NCBI GenBank assembly: GCA_023388055.1
Contig: JAEWGW010000011.1
Span: 124,001 to 188,000, forward strand
DNA from: Bacillota bacterium
Lineage (GTDB): Bacteria > Bacillota > Bacilli > Paenibacillales > NBRC-103111
DNA: 64,000 nt
Direction: 5' to 3'
The position numbers and the translations under genes were made by a program. Below the pieces are notes generated by a model that saw nothing but the letters and a program-made list of their open reading frames with translations, searched no databases and was not told the DNA's origin. How positions within the stretch are numbered: the stretch's first letter is position 1; each line of letters opens with the position of its first letter. Of this stretch, positions 60,688-64,000 are shown piece after piece.

Positions 60688-62412
60688 ATGAGGTCTTTCA
60701 ATATGAATAATGTGAAGCTGCGGGACAAGCTGCTGCTCATGTACATTTTGTCCGTATTCCTCCCCATTGTAATGACCAATGTGGTGTTCTATCAGGTGAC
60801 CACCACCAATATCCGCAACCAGAAAATCCGCGATGCCAGCCTTGCCCTGGAGAATGTGAAAGCCTCGGTGAAGGCGCTGGTGGACCAGGCTGCCGGATTG
60901 TCGTATTCCTTCTATGCCGACCGGAGCTTCAATGAAACCCTATCCCGCCGTTTCGAAACACCCTTCGATTTTGTGGAAGCTTATGATTCCTTCCTGAAGG
61001 GCTCCTTCTCTGCGGATAAGAATGTCCTGAACACCATGTCCTACAAGGTATACACCGACAACCCCACCATCCTGTCCGGGTATATTGTGCCTTTGAACGA
61101 GGACGTGCAAAGCTCCGGCTGGTACAAGCAGTTTAAGTCCGTGTCCTTGCCTTATCCAAGCCTCATCTATGACGACCAGGCCTTCAGCGTCATCCAGCGG
61201 TTGGATTATTATTATACCAATGGGTTTAATCCGTTTCTCAAAATTGATCTCAACATGAAAACCTTCGGCCAGCTGTTCCACAACAACGGCTTTGACGGGA
61301 AAGTCTATCTGGTGGATCCCCAGGGGCAGGTGCAATTCAGCAGCGAAGGGGAGCCGCCCCATGCCAATCCCTTCTTCCAGGAGCTGAAGCTGCCCGAGAA
61401 ATCGGAGCTGTTCGAGACCCGTTATACAGGAATAAATTATCTGGAGGGCTGGATGCTGCACGGAGTGATGAACAAGGAGGTTGTACTGAACGAAGTCTGG
61501 AAGTCCCGCTCCTTCGTATTTGTCCTGGCGTTTATCAATTTTGTGGTACCCTCCTTGATTTTGGCGGCCATGTCCAGATCCCTGCATGTCCGGCTGGTAC
61601 GGCTGCTGAAGTATATGAAGAAGGTCAAGAACCAGAACTTCCAGACCATTCCCCATGAGGAGGCCCGGGACGAAATTGGCCAGCTGACCAATGAGTTCAA
61701 CCGGATGACCGAGCGCATCGACAGTCTGATTACGGATGTGTATCTGGCGGATATCCAGAAGAAGGACCTGGAGCTGAAGCAGCAGCAGGCCCAGCTTCAC
61801 TCGCTGCACAGCCAGATTAATCCCCATTTTTTGTTCAATGCGCTGGAATCGATCCGAATGCGAAGTGTGATTAAGGAGGAGGGGGAAACTGCAGAAATAA
61901 TCCATAAAATGTCAAAAATTCTCCGAAAATCAATCTCATGGAGCAGGGATTGGATTTCGGTGGCGGAGGAAATAGAGGCGGTCAAATGTTTTCTGGAAAT
62001 CCAGAAATACCGGTTCGACGAGGAGCTGGATTACAGCATTCACATCCAGGAGGAGGCTATCGGGCTTAAGGTGCCGAATATGATTTTTCTGCCGTTTGTG
62101 GAGAATGCCAGCATTCACGGGATTGAATCCATTCCGGGCAAAGGGGTGATCCGGATTAGCATTGGGCTGGAGCAGGGCAGGCTGGTCTTCAGGCTGTCGG
62201 ACAACGGCATCGGCATGTCCCCGGACAAGCTGGAGGAGATTCGCCGGTATCTGAACCGGGATGATGTAATCGGAGAGCGTGTGGGGATGAAAAACGCCTA
62301 TTACCGTCTGAAGCTGATTTACCAGGACCGCTTCAGCTTCGATCTCCAGAGCAAGGAGGGGGAGGGTACCTCCATAGAAATCGGGCTGCCTCTAACGGAG
62401 CCGCAAGCATAA
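60688..62412 (+). CDS. YesM-type sensor histidine kinase
   Basis: The 574-residue membrane kinase has membrane segments at about 14-34 (LLLMYILSVFLPIVMTNVVF) and 272-292, a HAMP-like linker (LVRLLKYMKKVKNQNFQTIP), phospho-acceptor His380 in SQINPHFLFN, an N-box (FLPFVENASIHGIE) and a G-box (DNGIGMS). The start could be ATG 60688 or ATG 60703; the second has a GAGGT site eight bases ahead, the first a weak one. It follows its regulator by 16 bases in one operon and probably senses xylan-derived oligomers outside the cell. Confidence 0.93.
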   Translation: MRSFNMNNVKLRDKLLLMYILSVFLPIVMTNVVFYQVTTTNIRNQKIRDASLALENVKASVKALVDQAAGLSYSFYADRSFNETLSRRFETPFDFVEAYDSFLKGSFSADKNVLNTMSYKVYTDNPTILSGYIVPLNEDVQSSGWYKQFKSVSLPYPSLIYDDQAFSVIQRLDYYYTNGFNPFLKIDLNMKTFGQLFHNNGFDGKVYLVDPQGQVQFSSEGEPPHANPFFQELKLPEKSELFETRYTGINYLEGWMLHGVMNKEVVLNEVWKSRSFVFVLAFINFVVPSLILAAMSRSLHVRLVRLLKYMKKVKNQNFQTIPHEEARDEIGQLTNEFNRMTERIDSLITDVYLADIQKKDLELKQQQAQLHSLHSQINPHFLFNALESIRMRSVIKEEGETAEIIHKMSKILRKSISWSRDWISVAEEIEAVKCFLEIQKYRFDEELDYSIHIQEEAIGLKVPNMIFLPFVENASIHGIESIPGKGVIRISIGLEQGRLVFRLSDNGIGMSPDKLEEIRRYLNRDDVIGERVGMKNAYYRLKLIYQDRFSFDLQSKEGEGTSIEIGLPLTEPQA

Positions 62413-62484
62413 AACCATTGTTTCCATATAGTTTTCATACTATAAACTAAAGTTTGTGATCTAATCATATATCCTGGATATTGT

Positions 62485-62504
62485 TATAATGAAAGCGTCT
62501 ACAG
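62485..62504 (+). promoter_or_regulatory. -10 box with overlapping cre-like site
   Basis: TATAAT at 62485 overlaps ATGAAAGCGTCTACAG at 62489, which matches cre at 14 of 16 positions. Overlap with the -10 region suggests repression of the following SBP gene by CcpA. Confidence 0.6.
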
Positions 62505-62539
62505 GACAGATTACAATTCGAGAGGGGAATAGAAAAAAC

Positions 62540-64000
62540 ATGTATGCAAAAAAAGTATTGGCATTGGGGCTGGCGGCGGTGATGTCAGCTGCAGCTCTCG
62601 CAGGCTGCGGGAGCGACAGCAAGGACAATGCCTCCTCGCCTTCTGCGTCGGCAGGAGCTGTGGAGGATACCTCTCCGGTTACCTTCAAGTATTATCATTT
62701 TGGACAAGGCCGCAAGGATGTTTTGGCCAGCGAAACTACCATCGGCAAGGAGCTACAGAAGCAGACCGGCGTGGATGTGAAGATGGAATTCCTGGTGGGC
62801 GACAGCGGAACCAAAGCGGGCGTGATGATTGCAAGCGGAGATTACCCGGACATTATCAGCGCCAGCGGAGAAATGGCCAAGCTGCTGGATGCCGGAGCGT
62901 ACATTCCTCTTGATGAGCTGATCGAAAAGTACGGCCCGAATATCAAACGTGTGTATGAGCCTTATTTCAATAAAATGAAGGCCAAGGACGGCAAGATCTA
63001 TACACTGCCCTTCACGGCAAACCAGGGTTATGTTTCCGAGCCGGATCCTGCCACCGCATTCTGGATTCAACGCTCCGTGCTGAAGGAATTCGGCTATCCG
63101 AAGATCACCACCTTGGATGAATACTTCGATTTTATGAAGAAATACAAGGAGAAATATCCGAAGGTGGACGGCAAGGATACCATTGGCTTTATGGTGTCTG
63201 CCGGGGTAAACAATAACTTCTTCACCCTGCAGAACCCTGCTGCACATCTGGCCGGTTCCCCCAATGACGGCGGCGTTATCGTGGATATGAAGACCAATGA
63301 AGCCAAAATCTACGCGGGCACTGAATACCAGAAGAAATGGATCAAGAAGCTCAGCGACATGAATGCTATCGGTTTATTTGATCCCGAATCCTTCACCATG
63401 AACAAGGACCAATATCTGGCCAAAATCACCTCCGGCCGTGTGCTTGGATTCTTCAACTACTCCTACCAGGTTGGGGACGCCTTCAAGAATCTGAAGAAGG
63501 CCGGTATCGACGAGAAGCGTTATGCGCCACTGCCCATCGTATTCGATAAAAGCATTAAGGACCAATACATCGATCCGCCCGGATTCGTATCCAACTATGG
63601 TGTAGGCATCAGTGTGAAGGCCAAGGACTCTGTGCGTATTATCAAATACTTTGACAATCTGCTCAAGGAAGAAAATCAGATTCTCACCTCCTGGGGAATC
63701 AAGGATCAAACCTACAGCGTCGATGAAAAAGGTCGTTTTTACTATAAGGATGACCAGGCCAAGTACCATGAGGACCCGGATCTGAGTCTCAAGTTTGGTT
63801 TTAACTACTTTACGGAATGGCCCAAATACGGCGGAAACTCTGTTCTGAAGGACGGGAATGCCTATGGGCCCGGCAACCAGGCTGAGGTAGCCTCTGCCTT
63901 GTACACCGACGGCGACAAGAAAATCCTCGAAGCCTATGGCGCCAAAACCTTCAGCGGCTATTACAACAAGCCGGATGAGCGCAAATGGTTCCCGGCTTGG
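62540..64000 (+). CDS. ABC transporter sugar-binding lipoprotein (3' end beyond window)
   Basis: 487 codons are open to the window edge with no stop, so the gene continues. The lipoprotein signal VMSAAALAGCGSD has Cys23, followed by a Ser/Ala-rich spacer. The body matches the LplA/YtcQ-type extracellular binding proteins (YYHFGQGRKDVLASE, SGDYPDIISASGEMAKLLDA, GKIYTLPFTANQGY, FNYFTEWPKYGG). These are usually about 500-560 residues, so little is missing. GAGGGGAATAG lies about ten bases before ATG 62540. It follows the third two-component system; its permeases are probably just outside the window. Confidence 0.93.
   Translation, partial: MYAKKVLALGLAAVMSAAALAGCGSDSKDNASSPSASAGAVEDTSPVTFKYYHFGQGRKDVLASETTIGKELQKQTGVDVKMEFLVGDSGTKAGVMIASGDYPDIISASGEMAKLLDAGAYIPLDELIEKYGPNIKRVYEPYFNKMKAKDGKIYTLPFTANQGYVSEPDPATAFWIQRSVLKEFGYPKITTLDEYFDFMKKYKEKYPKVDGKDTIGFMVSAGVNNNFFTLQNPAAHLAGSPNDGGVIVDMKTNEAKIYAGTEYQKKWIKKLSDMNAIGLFDPESFTMNKDQYLAKITSGRVLGFFNYSYQVGDAFKNLKKAGIDEKRYAPLPIVFDKSIKDQYIDPPGFVSNYGVGISVKAKDSVRIIKYFDNLLKEENQILTSWGIKDQTYSVDEKGRFYYKDDQAKYHEDPDLSLKFGFNYFTEWPKYGGNSVLKDGNAYGPGNQAEVASALYTDGDKKILEAYGAKTFSGYYNKPDERKWFPAW

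Overview
The window looks like a Paenibacillus-type chromosome (Firmicutes). Supporting signs are strong AGGAGG-type ribosome binding sites, sigma-A promoters, CcpA cre boxes, CUT1 sugar ABC transporters with no dedicated ATPase, YesM/YesN-type two-component systems and an S-layer (SLH) anchored glycanase. From about 4.9 kb onward it is almost one continuous polysaccharide-utilisation region. No rRNA, tRNA or CRISPR array was seen.

Bases 1 to about 4.9 kb are an AT-rich, degraded accessory strip. It holds an unrecognised 309-residue gene, an hsdR remnant, a second gene remnant, an intact IS256-family insertion sequence with a visible 8-bp target duplication, a truncated ParA-like ATPase, a small hypothetical gene and the tail of a retropepsin-like gene. 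From 4.9 to 14.4 kb come an AraC regulator, an MFS transporter operon (MFS, DUF1349, VOC), a second AraC regulator and three GH43-type genes, two of them paralogues with an unusual N-terminal extension and an Ig-like insert. From 14.4 to 24.8 kb come a uronate-dehydrogenase-like gene, a secreted PL10 pectate lyase under a textbook promoter plus cre box, an AraC regulator, a GH27 alpha-galactosidase with a small zinc protein, a LacI regulator, a GH42 beta-galactosidase and a DUF2264 protein.

From 25 to 44.4 kb there are two CUT1 import systems, each linked to a YesM/YesN-type sensor and regulator pair. Among them sit a GH88 unsaturated glucuronyl hydrolase, another AraC regulator and a 668-residue protein of no recognised family. 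From 44.5 to 64 kb come a 2091-residue secreted GH30-like, multi-FNIII, SLH-anchored enzyme, a divergent pair of GH43 xylosidase/arabinofuranosidase genes, an AraC regulator, a GH43 gene, a cytoplasmic GH10-GH43-CBM6-like fusion, and a third two-component system followed by a solute-binding lipoprotein cut by the window edge.

Inferred working model: secreted PL10 and cell-wall GH30 enzymes cut pectin, arabinogalactan or xylan outside the cell. CUT1 and MFS systems import the oligomers. Cytoplasmic GH43, GH10, GH27, GH42, GH88 and DUF2264 enzymes finish degradation. YesM-type sensors, AraC and LacI regulators and CcpA control expression. The most unusual non-coding signal is a family of short intergenic modules (TAACGGA, 10 to 18 nt, then a TTA or CTA core) arranged at 50- or 60-bp spacing, first in direct and then in inverted orientation, in gaps at 14.4, 22.5 and 32.1 kb, with a compact hairpin version at 33.9 kb.
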